Positions 25,446 through 32,905 of a stretch of 53,907 bases of DNA are shown here, in pieces. The position numbers and the translations under genes were made by a program. The notes beneath the pieces were generated by a model. That model was not told the origin of the DNA, searched no databases, and worked only from the letters and a program-made list of their open reading frames with translations. Location: the NCBI GenBank assembly GCA_900544225.1, contig UQUD01000002.1, positions 1-53,907 on the forward strand, written 5' to 3'. The DNA is from an uncultured Collinsella sp. GTDB taxonomy: Bacteria; Actinomycetota; Coriobacteriia; Coriobacteriales; Coriobacteriaceae. Each line of letters begins with the position of its first letter. Position 1 is the stretch's first letter.

Positions 25446-25510
25446 GTTGCGGTGGAATACGGAGTAGATGAGACTTTTGACAGCCAAAACAATCCGTATT
25501 TCACCGCAAC
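25446..25510. repeat. Dispersed palindromic repeat, copy 3
   Basis: GTTGCGGTGGAATACGGA (25446-25463) is nearly the exact inverse of 25490-25510 (CAATCCGTATTTCACCGCAA). This is the best-preserved copy. It lies between the OYE and GltD-like genes. Confidence 0.85.
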
Positions 25511-25527
25511 TGATGGGTGGGATGGAG

Positions 25528-26745
25528 TTAGAGGCCCAGATAGGTAGTCATGCCTCCGACGGCGAGCTTGGCGCCTGCCACGGCATGAACCACGGTGAGC
25601 GGGCCGTTGACCACGTCGCCGGCGGCAAAGACGCCAGGCACGGTGGTCATGCCGTGCTCGTCGACCGAAAGCAGGCCGCGATGGTCGGTCTCCAGACCGC
25701 CCGTTGTAAGCACGAGTTTGTCCTTGGGCACCTGAGACGCCGCAATCACAACCGTGTCGGCAGACGCATGGTCGAGCTCTTCCTCGTAGCCCACCACGTT
25801 ATTGTCCTCGTCAAAGATAGCCGTCTCGAACACCGGACCGTTATCGTCGATGGCGCAGATCGCCTTGCCGCACACAATATCGGCACCATCGAGCTCGGTC
25901 AGCTCCACCTCATCATCGATGGCAGAGATATGGCGCGATCGGGCATACACGGTGACCTTGCGAGCGCCCGAGCGCAGGGCTGTGCGGGCAACATCCATGG
26001 CCACGTTGCCGGCGCCGATAACCGCCACGTTCTGCCCAATTGCCACGCTCGTAGGATCGACCAGATAATCGATACCAAACAGCACGTTGCCGCGCGACTC
26101 GCCGGGAATACCCAGCTTTCGAGCTCGCCAAGTACCGGTACCAACAAAGACCGCATCGTAGCCGTCACGCAGTAGGTCGTCGATGTGGAGCGCACCGCCG
26201 ATGGTGGTCGACGGACGCACGCGCACGCCGAGCGAGCACATCACGTGGCGGTACTTTTGCACGAGCGAGCGCGGCAGACGGAACTCGGGGATACCGTACT
26301 CCAGCACACCGCCAATCTCGGGGCGCTGCTCAAATACCGTGACGGCACAGCCCAGCTGGGCCATCTTGATAGCCACGGTAATACCAGCGGGACCGGAACC
26401 GACCACGGCAATCTGTTTACCGCACGACGGTGCGGGCTTCCACTCCTTACGGTCCAAATACGCTGTCGAGATATAGTTCTCGATGCTCGAAAAATGCACG
26501 GGTGCGCCCTTACGGCCCTGAATGCAAGCGCCCTCGCACTGGCCCGAATGGTTGCAAACCATGGAGCAGACCGCGCTCATGGGATTGTTCTGGAACAGTA
26601 GCTCGCCCGCCTCTTCTAGACGACGCCGTTTGAACAGGTCAATGACCTGCGGAATAGGCGTCTGAACCGGGCAGCCCTTAAGCTGACAGAATGCCCTTTT
26701 GCAACCTAGGCAACGATTCGCCTCTTCGACAATGTGGATAGCCAC
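25528..26745 (-). CDS. GltD-like NAD(P)H oxidoreductase with N-terminal Fe-S domain
   Basis: A 405-residue protein related to the glutamate synthase small subunit. The N-terminal Fe-S domain carries CLGCKRAFCQLKGCPV and CSMVCNHSGQCEGAC. Two dinucleotide folds follow: IAVVGSGPAGITVA (FAD) and VAVIGAGNVAMDVA (NAD(P)H). The end of the protein has VFAAGDVVNGPLTVVHAV. No GltB large subunit is nearby, so a role in glutamate synthesis is doubtful. It more likely passes electrons from NAD(P)H to a partner, possibly the OYE enzyme encoded next. The start at 26745 is followed directly by the conserved Cys region. Confidence 0.87.
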   Translation of the reverse strand: MAIHIVEEANRCLGCKRAFCQLKGCPVQTPIPQVIDLFKRRRLEEAGELLFQNNPMSAVCSMVCNHSGQCEGACIQGRKGAPVHFSSIENYISTAYLDRKEWKPAPSCGKQIAVVGSGPAGITVAIKMAQLGCAVTVFEQRPEIGGVLEYGIPEFRLPRSLVQKYRHVMCSLGVRVRPSTTIGGALHIDDLLRDGYDAVFVGTGTWRARKLGIPGESRGNVLFGIDYLVDPTSVAIGQNVAVIGAGNVAMDVARTALRSGARKVTVYARSRHISAIDDEVELTELDGADIVCGKAICAIDDNGPVFETAIFDEDNNVVGYEEELDHASADTVVIAASQVPKDKLVLTTGGLETDHRGLLSVDEHGMTTVPGVFAAGDVVNGPLTVVHAVAGAKLAVGGMTTYLGL

Positions 26746-26847
26746 GCAACTCCCCTTTTTGATTCAATCCAATGGGGCGACGATAAAGATCCTTCACCGC
26801 TGCCCCAGTCAGGCAAACTTAATCGACCGCCACGGCAAAAGCCAATG

Positions 26848-27762
26848 CTATAACTCGCGATGCGAAGCCCCGCAGCGAGCGGACATGTGCTCGAGTGTCG
26901 CCAGACAGTCAGCCGCCGTCGCCGGCACACTGTTCTCGACCACGCAGGGAATCCCAGGGCAGGCGGCAGCCGCCCAGGCCACCACGGGCTCAAAGTCATA
27001 TCGTCCCGTCTCGCCCACGCCATGACACACCAGGCGCGAACCCGTACCGTCGCACCAACCGGCTTCATCCTCGTTATCAACGACCTCAAAATCCTTGGCG
27101 TGCAGCGCGCGGATCTTACTGCCGCATAAGTAGAGCATGCGCGCTGTGATTTCCTGCGCTTCGTCAACGACACTGGGGTGCAGCAGCGACACTGGGTCAT
27201 AGATCACGCCGAGCGACGGGCTCGAGACGCGCTCCAGCACCTCACGGCAGCGATCTGGCGTATTAACCGTCTCGTTCCAACCGGGCTCGATCAAAATTTG
27301 CCCACCCACGGCCTCGGCCCGATCGCAGACGTGTGCAAGCCCGTCTGCAAACGCATCGAGTGCCTCATCGGTCATGCGGTCGACCGCGACGCGGTTCTGC
27401 GCATTGGGGCGACCGGTCTCGGTGCCAACCGGGCATCCGCCGAGCATCTGGGCAAAGTTCAAGCATGCCTCGTACTCGGAAAAGTTATCCATGAGCTGTT
27501 GGCGATCGGGCGTCGCCAGATTCTTATAACAGCCGAGCACGGCGACCGAAACGCCCGCCTCGTCGAGCACCGCACGCAAATGGTCGGCAAGCTCGCGGGT
27601 CAGGCCGCCTCGATCGATCCCCATCGATGCGTAGAGCACCTTACTCGGCAGCTGAATGCACGAAAAGCCCAGCTCTCCCGCCATGCGAATGCGTTCCTCG
27701 ACGGTCCCCTGCGGAAGGTCGTGCAAACGTACGCCCGGAGTAATAGCCCCCACGTTATTCAC
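26848..27762 (-). CDS. Sugar-phosphate isomerase/epimerase, AP-endonuclease-2 TIM-barrel family
   Basis: A 304-residue TIM barrel of the xylose-isomerase-like superfamily: GFSCIQLPSKVLYASMG, VAVLGCYKNLATPD, ILIEPGWNETVNTP, GVIYDPVSLLHPS and IRALHAKDFEVVDNE. The Glu, Asp and His residues of these strands would bind a divalent metal. The exact sugar is unknown. The start is a GTG at 27762 (or 27753); it overlaps the GH105 stop by a few bases, which implies translational coupling and therefore a role in the same pathway. The longer frame to 27918 lies inside GH105 and is rejected. Confidence 0.8.
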   Translation of the reverse strand: MNNVGAITPGVRLHDLPQGTVEERIRMAGELGFSCIQLPSKVLYASMGIDRGGLTRELADHLRAVLDEAGVSVAVLGCYKNLATPDRQQLMDNFSEYEACLNFAQMLGGCPVGTETGRPNAQNRVAVDRMTDEALDAFADGLAHVCDRAEAVGGQILIEPGWNETVNTPDRCREVLERVSSPSLGVIYDPVSLLHPSVVDEAQEITARMLYLCGSKIRALHAKDFEVVDNEDEAGWCDGTGSRLVCHGVGETGRYDFEPVVAWAAAACPGIPCVVENSVPATAADCLATLEHMSARCGASHREL

Positions 27763-28993
27763 ATCCCTTATGAGCGTTGATGCCCGGGGTGTATCCGCCA
27801 AACGGGTCCTCGATGGAGCACACGCCCGAGGGGGCGAGCGGATCGCGCTTACCGGCCAGCTTGTCGTGATGCATGGTCTCGATATAGGCAAGCACCAGCG
27901 GCGCCACGCCCTTCGCATCGTTTTTGACGATAGGCTCGCTCATGTAGTAATCAAACGTGCCCTCGCGGTGCGCGGTGTTTCCCAAGCCCGCAACCAGGCA
28001 GATGTTGTCGAGCGCCAGCTGGCCATCGTGCTCGGAAAGGCAGGTCTCGCAGATGCCGTCGAAGGCGCGACGGCCGTACTGGTAGTAGCGCTCACCCAAC
28101 ACGCCCAGACGCACGCCCTTCATGATGGCGTTGGCAAAGATCGCGCTGCCCGACTCCTCCAGGTAGTTGGGGGCGATATTGGGCAGGTTGATGACCTGAT
28201 GCCACATGCCGGTCTTCTCGTCTTGATACGGCAGCATGGCGTCAATCAGGTCGTGGAACATCTTGCGGATCTCGTCCTTCTCGGCCGACATCGAAGGCGG
28301 CATAAGCTCCCACGTGTCGATGAGCGCCATGGCAAACCAGCCCTCGGCGCGCAGCCAGAAGTTAGCCGAAAGGCCGGTGACCGGGTCGCACCAGAACTGC
28401 TTGCGGCTCGCGTCGTAAGCGTGATAGTACAGACCATTGAGGGGGTTGCGCATCAGGTCGTGCACGACCTGGAACATATGGAAGCTATCTGAGCAGGCAC
28501 GACGGTTGTGGAAACTCAGCTCGTACTGCATGTAGAACGGCTGCGCCATATACATGCCGTCGAGCCAGATCTGGTTGGGGTAGACGGCCTTGTGCCAAAA
28601 CACGCCCTCTTTGGTACGCGGCTGGGTTTCGAGCTGACGATAGATGGTATCCATGGCCGCACGATACTTGGGCTTGCCCACCAGGTCATAGAGCTTGTAG
28701 AGGGTCTTGCCCGCATTAACGTTATCGAGGTTGTACTCCTCGGGGTTGTAATGTTTGATGGTACCGTCGTCCTGGACAAAGAAATCGATGTAGTCGTCGG
28801 CGAACGTCAGGTAGCGCTGCTCACCCGTGATCTCGTACAGCTCGATGAGCGCCTTGATCATGCAGCCGTCGATATAGTTCCAGGTGTTCTCCTTACCGGC
28901 ACGGAGCTTTTCGATATTCCAAGCCGGCGCCTGCGGCGTAGAGGTTTCGATCAACTGCTCGATATAACGGTCCAGGATTTGATTGCAATCCAT
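27755..28993 (-). CDS. GH105 unsaturated rhamnogalacturonyl/glucuronyl hydrolase
   Basis: Removes the 4,5-unsaturated uronic acid from the non-reducing end of oligosaccharides made by pectate or rhamnogalacturonan lyases. The 412-residue (alpha/alpha)6 barrel shows the motif VYPNQIWLDGMYMAQPFYM, whose Asp matches the YteR catalytic residue, plus GLYYHAYDASRKQFWCD, ANFWLRAEGWFAMAL and ESGSAIFANAIMKG. No signal peptide is present, so it works in the cytoplasm, as YteR does. The product would feed DhuI and DhuD. It has its own promoter with two GGTGAACGTTAACC operators and an AACGG repeat upstream, and it is coupled to the isomerase downstream. Confidence 0.93.
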   Translation of the reverse strand: MDCNQILDRYIEQLIETSTPQAPAWNIEKLRAGKENTWNYIDGCMIKALIELYEITGEQRYLTFADDYIDFFVQDDGTIKHYNPEEYNLDNVNAGKTLYKLYDLVGKPKYRAAMDTIYRQLETQPRTKEGVFWHKAVYPNQIWLDGMYMAQPFYMQYELSFHNRRACSDSFHMFQVVHDLMRNPLNGLYYHAYDASRKQFWCDPVTGLSANFWLRAEGWFAMALIDTWELMPPSMSAEKDEIRKMFHDLIDAMLPYQDEKTGMWHQVINLPNIAPNYLEESGSAIFANAIMKGVRLGVLGERYYQYGRRAFDGICETCLSEHDGQLALDNICLVAGLGNTAHREGTFDYYMSEPIVKNDAKGVAPLVLAYIETMHHDKLAGKRDPLAPSGVCSIEDPFGGYTPGINAHKGCE

Positions 28994-29018
28994 TGCTGTC
29001 CCCTCTGACGCTAATGAT

Positions 29019-29076
29019 AGGTGAACGTTAACCCTAGTGTAACGCGAACGGGGAATATAGGGTGAACGTTAACCCT
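29019..29076 (-). promoter_or_regulatory. Paired operators of the GH105 promoter
   Basis: GGTGAACGTTAACC occurs at 29020-29033 and again within 29059-29076, with centres 41 bp apart. The distal copy is the centre of a 38-bp near-perfect palindrome (29049-29063 with 29072-29086) that could also form a hairpin in the message of the upstream esterase gene. Confidence 0.82.
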
Positions 29077-29088
29077 ATATTCCCCGCG

Positions 29089-29114
29089 AACGGCAGACTT
29101 TTAACGGCAAACGG
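29089..29114 (-). promoter_or_regulatory. AACGG direct repeat, 21-bp period (GH105 promoter)
   Basis: AACGG at 29089-29093 and 29110-29114, starting exactly 21 bp apart, with an extra AACGG at 29103. It overlaps the 3' end of the SGNH gene. The first copy lies 62.5 bp from the centre of the proximal operator. Confidence 0.6.
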
Positions 29115-29769
29115 TGGCTAAGCCCGCGGCGATGCGATGCGCCAGGCGCTCATAGCCAGCCGGGCTGTAATGCAGACCGTCCGGCATATAGAGTTCGCGG
29201 TGCTCCGGCAAAAACGGGCTGATGCCGCTTTGCGCATACAGGTCAATCACCGGAACGGAGTAACGGTCACAGACCTCCAGCATCGCTCGCACGTAGGCGT
29301 CTTGCGTCAGACCCAAATGGTTCGCCTCATCGCTTGCCGGGATATCCTTCTCGTGCTTACCACTCGTCTTGCATGGCGTCATAAACACGAGCTTTGCCTG
29401 AGGTGAGCGCGCCGTGATGGTTCGGATCAGATAGTCGACCGCACCATAGAACTCATGCACATCGGTGCTGCCCAACTCGCCAAGCGGCACGTTGCGGCTA
29501 AAGTCGTTAACGCCGCCAAAGACAACATAGACATCGGCCGCATCGTCGATGCCGTCCAAGCGCTCGACAAATGAATCGGTACGGTCGGCCTTGATGGCGA
29601 TACGCGAACCCTTGATGCCAAAGTTCTCGACGACCGCGCCTCCCAGCAACGCGCCCAAATGCGAGGTCCACGAGATGTCGTTGCCTCCCCCACCGCAGCC
29701 GTTGTCGCCCCAGGTCGTTGAGTCGCCAAAGCAGCAAATGGTCGATTCACTCAAGTTCTTCGTTTCCAT
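29101..29769 (-). CDS. SGNH/GDSL esterase, rhamnogalacturonan acetylesterase type
   Basis: A 222-residue hydrolase. The four SGNH blocks are present: block I CCFGDSTTWG with the nucleophilic Ser, a Gly in FGIKGSRIAI, block III VFGGVNDFS with the Asn, and block V PDGLHYSPAGY with the Asp and His. Members of this family remove acetyl groups from pectin or xylan, and the gene lies between GH105 and the pectin methylesterase fusion, so pectin deacetylation is the best guess. No signal peptide is seen. The start at 29769 (METKNLS) has GGAG; the in-frame ATG at 29829 overlaps the intergenic gap. Confidence 0.88.
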   Translation of the reverse strand: METKNLSESTICCFGDSTTWGDNGCGGGGNDISWTSHLGALLGGAVVENFGIKGSRIAIKADRTDSFVERLDGIDDAADVYVVFGGVNDFSRNVPLGELGSTDVHEFYGAVDYLIRTITARSPQAKLVFMTPCKTSGKHEKDIPASDEANHLGLTQDAYVRAMLEVCDRYSVPVIDLYAQSGISPFLPEHRELYMPDGLHYSPAGYERLAHRIAAGLATVCR

Positions 29770-29838
29770 AATCTTCTCCTCATCCGCCCATTGGCGGCCA
29801 TACAGGTACGTACCGTTTATTTGCAACATGCCGAGGGG

Positions 29839-32004
29839 CTAAGCACGGTCGCATTTCGCAACGTGCGAATCGAGCCATTCGATATCCTCGACAAGATGTG
29901 TCACTCCCAGATGGTGTCCACCCGGACACACCTCGTGCCTCAGAGCATCTCTGCGGCCCAGCAACTTGTAGGCATCGCGCACGATCTTGAGCTGTTCATC
30001 GACATTTTTCAGCCCGCGCGAACCGTTCAGATGATCTTCTTCGCAGCTCTGCACTAACAACGGGCGCGGCGCAATAAGCGAGGCAATATCGCCCATGTCG
30101 AGCAAGCGCCAAAGTCCGGGTGTGTAGTTGCAGCTGCAATTGCCGTTGAGATGCAGCAGCGAATCATCGACACCGTACAGGTAGCCCGAGACAAACGCCT
30201 TGCATACACGTGGGTCGAGCGCCGCCAGATACAGCGTCATGTATCCGCCGCCCGAAAAGCCAAAACAACCCAGGTCGTCCATGGCAATGTCGCCGCGCGC
30301 CTCTAGGTAATCGATCAGACGCATGTTATCCCAGGCGTTGAGGCCCGCAACGGTAAGTCCCAGCGGCTCGGCCATGCGCGCCTGGTTTAGGCACGTGCCG
30401 CGCAGAAAGCTGTTCTCGTCATCGCCCTGACCCTTCCAGTCACGACGGTATCCCCAACCGCGTGCGTCGGGGCAGACGGTCACGTAACCCATACGCGCCA
30501 AACGTAGACCGTAGTCGTAATTGAACTTACGCACAGCATCATCGACCGCCGGCACGCCCGTCACGCCCGCAACACTTGCGGCGCCTGCTCCCTGATGGCC
30601 ATGCGGGCAGACATAGCAACACTTGCGGCCGCGCGCATCGAGCTTAGGCGACTGCGGCTCGAGCAGGTAGAACGGCATCCAAACGTCGCGCTCCACCTGC
30701 AGCATCGCATGGGTGCGCACGATACCGCCGGCAATCTGCACCCGATCGAGCTCGCGCGCCTCAATCGACACGCGATCCATAATCGATAGGCCCAACAGGT
30801 CAAACAGCCGAACCCTCGTCGCAATCTGCCATGCCTCAAAGTCTTCGGGCGTCGTGCCCTTAAATGCGGCGGAGCGGCCCTCACGCTTAAGGCGCTCACG
30901 AAACGCCAGTTCGTCTTCGTAATAGGTGTCGATATGCACCGTGCGACCGTTATCGGAAAGACTGTCGGTCTCCGCAGCGTCGCCCGGGCCACCTTCGGGG
31001 TCCCAGCCGTCCGCACCGGAAAGCACCTGTTCGCGGGCGTATCGGGTAGTGGCTGTCGCATCGAGCTCGTGCGCCCATGGCACCCAGTTTTCGGCATCAC
31101 TCGCCGGGCCATGTAGGCTTGCACCAGCGTAGTGCGCCCTCTCGTGCGCCGCCGGCTTAGCCCAATCCCACCAACCTTCGCGCTTGATATGCTGTCCCAG
31201 CCAGCAATCGATCAGCACGGTCTGGGCCCACTCACGCCAAGGACGACCCAAATAGACCGAATCCGGTGCCACGTCTTGCGCGGCTGTAAACGAGCAGCCG
31301 TGGAACACGAAGCCATATGGCTCTCCCTCGGGCGTCGATGCCGCCGTCACGTAACCGTTCACGTCCATATTGCGGTTGAGCGAGCGGATCTCGCACCCCT
31401 CAAAATAGGCACACGCGCCGCCAAAGATAAAGTCGACGTCGCCCTCAATCCGGCAGCGTCGAAAATACTGACGGCCCACCCGACGCGGCGCAAACTGCTT
31501 GGGCCCAATGAATCCGCCCGGTTTGACTTCGCGCGGGGGCAACGGGCCCAAAAACAGCGTGTCCTGGCGCCCCGTAATGCAACAGGCGTCGACCACCAAA
31601 CGGTCGCCGTCGGCGTACAGGGCAATCGCCTGCCCCACCTCGCGACCGTCGCCGGCATCGTTGACGATTGTGAGGTTCTCGAGCCGCACGTCGTCGGCAT
31701 CGACCAAAACGGTATAGGTCCTAAAGGTGCCGAGCTTTCCGTCAATGCCCGATCCGTCCCCCGAGGGCATCTTGGCGCCCAGACTGCCCACGATACGCAC
31801 GCTGTCAGCCGTCTCGCCCACCAGCGTCACATACGGTCGATGAATCTCGACCCGTTCGCGGTACTCACCCGGCTCGATATGGATTGTCACCGGTTGCTCG
31901 GCATCCGGATAGAGTTGATCGGCTGCCGCCAAGGCATCGGAAATCGTTGGATATGCTCCTGCCGCAGCCCTCGAAACGCGCAGTGTATAGATGCTTTCGC
32001 TCAT
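29839..32004 (-). CDS. Fused pectin methylesterase (CE8) and alpha/beta-hydrolase esterase
   Basis: A 721-residue two-domain protein. Residues about 1-340 are a right-handed beta-helix pectin methylesterase: GRQDTLFLG (Gln and Asp), GDVDFIFGGA (nucleophilic Asp) and YLGRPWREW (Arg) are all intact. After an acidic linker, residues about 370-721 form an alpha/beta hydrolase with GFSGGGYM (nucleophile elbow), CEEDHLNGSR and GGHHLG near the end (likely acid and His). The second domain resembles acetyl-esterase-like abhydrolases. It should remove methyl and perhaps acetyl esters from the same oligogalacturonide. There is no signal peptide, which is unusual for a CE8 enzyme. Its start overlaps the upstream esterase stop by 4 bases (ATGA). 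Confidence 0.9.
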   Translation of the reverse strand: MSESIYTLRVSRAAAGAYPTISDALAAADQLYPDAEQPVTIHIEPGEYRERVEIHRPYVTLVGETADSVRIVGSLGAKMPSGDGSGIDGKLGTFRTYTVLVDADDVRLENLTIVNDAGDGREVGQAIALYADGDRLVVDACCITGRQDTLFLGPLPPREVKPGGFIGPKQFAPRRVGRQYFRRCRIEGDVDFIFGGACAYFEGCEIRSLNRNMDVNGYVTAASTPEGEPYGFVFHGCSFTAAQDVAPDSVYLGRPWREWAQTVLIDCWLGQHIKREGWWDWAKPAAHERAHYAGASLHGPASDAENWVPWAHELDATATTRYAREQVLSGADGWDPEGGPGDAAETDSLSDNGRTVHIDTYYEDELAFRERLKREGRSAAFKGTTPEDFEAWQIATRVRLFDLLGLSIMDRVSIEARELDRVQIAGGIVRTHAMLQVERDVWMPFYLLEPQSPKLDARGRKCCYVCPHGHQGAGAASVAGVTGVPAVDDAVRKFNYDYGLRLARMGYVTVCPDARGWGYRRDWKGQGDDENSFLRGTCLNQARMAEPLGLTVAGLNAWDNMRLIDYLEARGDIAMDDLGCFGFSGGGYMTLYLAALDPRVCKAFVSGYLYGVDDSLLHLNGNCSCNYTPGLWRLLDMGDIASLIAPRPLLVQSCEEDHLNGSRGLKNVDEQLKIVRDAYKLLGRRDALRHEVCPGGHHLGVTHLVEDIEWLDSHVAKCDRA

Positions 32005-32810
32005 CGTCCATCACGCTCCCAGGCAGCGAACTGCTCAGGCCAGCCCTGAACCTGTGGCTGAATATGCTCGGCGCAGCCCTTAAATGCCGTTAAGGCCGAA
32101 GCGAGCGATGCCCCATGCTTTCCATGCGGAAAGACATGTAGGCTAAAGCCAATCCCGTGGTCGGCAAGAGCCTGCGCAAGAAGGAGGCTATTTTGAACTG
32201 ACACCGATGCATCATCGGCGGTATGCCACAAGAACGTACGAGGGAAGCCCTCGCCCACCATATTCTCGATTGACAACTTTTGAGCCAAAGCGTCATCGGC
32301 ACCCGTTAGGTGTTCAAACGAACCACGATGAGCATAGGTCCCCGAGCTTACGACCGGATAGCACAAGCAAAGTGCGTCAGGCCGAATCGACTCAGGCGAT
32401 GTCGCGATCGACTCTGCAAGCCAAGGTTTGTCCCAAAGCGCCCCGAGCAAGCCAACCAGGTGTCCACCCGCCGAAAAACCCATGACCGTAATTCGATTGG
32501 GATCGACGCACAACTCCGTCGCATGACTTCGCACGGTATCGACCGCCCGCGCAAGTTCTTGCAATGCAAGCGGATAGGTGGCGGGCGCAACCGAGTAGTC
32601 CAGAACAAAAGCCTGATACCCCATCGCAAGTAAGCGTAGCGCCACCGGCTCGCCCTCGCGAGGCGAAATATGATCGTAGCCCCCACCCGGCACAATCAAA
32701 ACTGCAGGTCGGGGTTCCAGGGCATAAGCATCCTCGGTGGGAGCAAAAATATAGGACGAGATCGCGGCATCCGAGCCATCGACCCCGACACAAATCGTTT
32801 TATTGAGCAT
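32001..32810 (-). CDS. Alpha/beta-hydrolase esterase (acetylesterase-like)
   Basis: A 269-residue esterase of the BD-FAE/acetylxylan-esterase-like type. The oxyanion motif is VPGGGYDHISPREG, the nucleophile elbow GFSAGGHLVG, the acid residue lies in HTADDASVSV and the His in HGKHGAS. It probably deacetylates imported sugars or oligosaccharides. The start at 32810 (MLNKTICV) has AGAAGG; an in-frame ATG at 32852 lies in the terminator region. It overlaps the fusion gene by four bases and so is translated with it. Confidence 0.88.
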   Translation of the reverse strand: MLNKTICVGVDGSDAAISSYIFAPTEDAYALEPRPAVLIVPGGGYDHISPREGEPVALRLLAMGYQAFVLDYSVAPATYPLALQELARAVDTVRSHATELCVDPNRITVMGFSAGGHLVGLLGALWDKPWLAESIATSPESIRPDALCLCYPVVSSGTYAHRGSFEHLTGADDALAQKLSIENMVGEGFPRTFLWHTADDASVSVQNSLLLAQALADHGIGFSLHVFPHGKHGASLASALTAFKGCAEHIQPQVQGWPEQFAAWERDGR

Positions 32811-32854
32811 GTATACCTTCTCGTTATGATGCGTAGCGCGGCCGCATGGCACAA

Positions 32855-32889
32855 GGGCCGCATAGCCGATTTTTTCGGCAATGCGGCCC
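32855..32889 (-). terminator. Hairpin between GH28 and the esterase gene
   Basis: A 15-bp stem with one mismatch (32855-32869 with 32875-32889) and an A/T loop. The U-run on the minus strand is weak (TTGTG), so it may only attenuate. Confidence 0.6.
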
Positions 32890-32905
32890 CGGTCATCAAT
32901 TCCAG

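Noticed and set aside
25528..26745. Glutamate synthase small subunit (GltD)
   Set aside because: No large subunit in the neighbourhood and a different context; kept as a GltD-like oxidoreductase.
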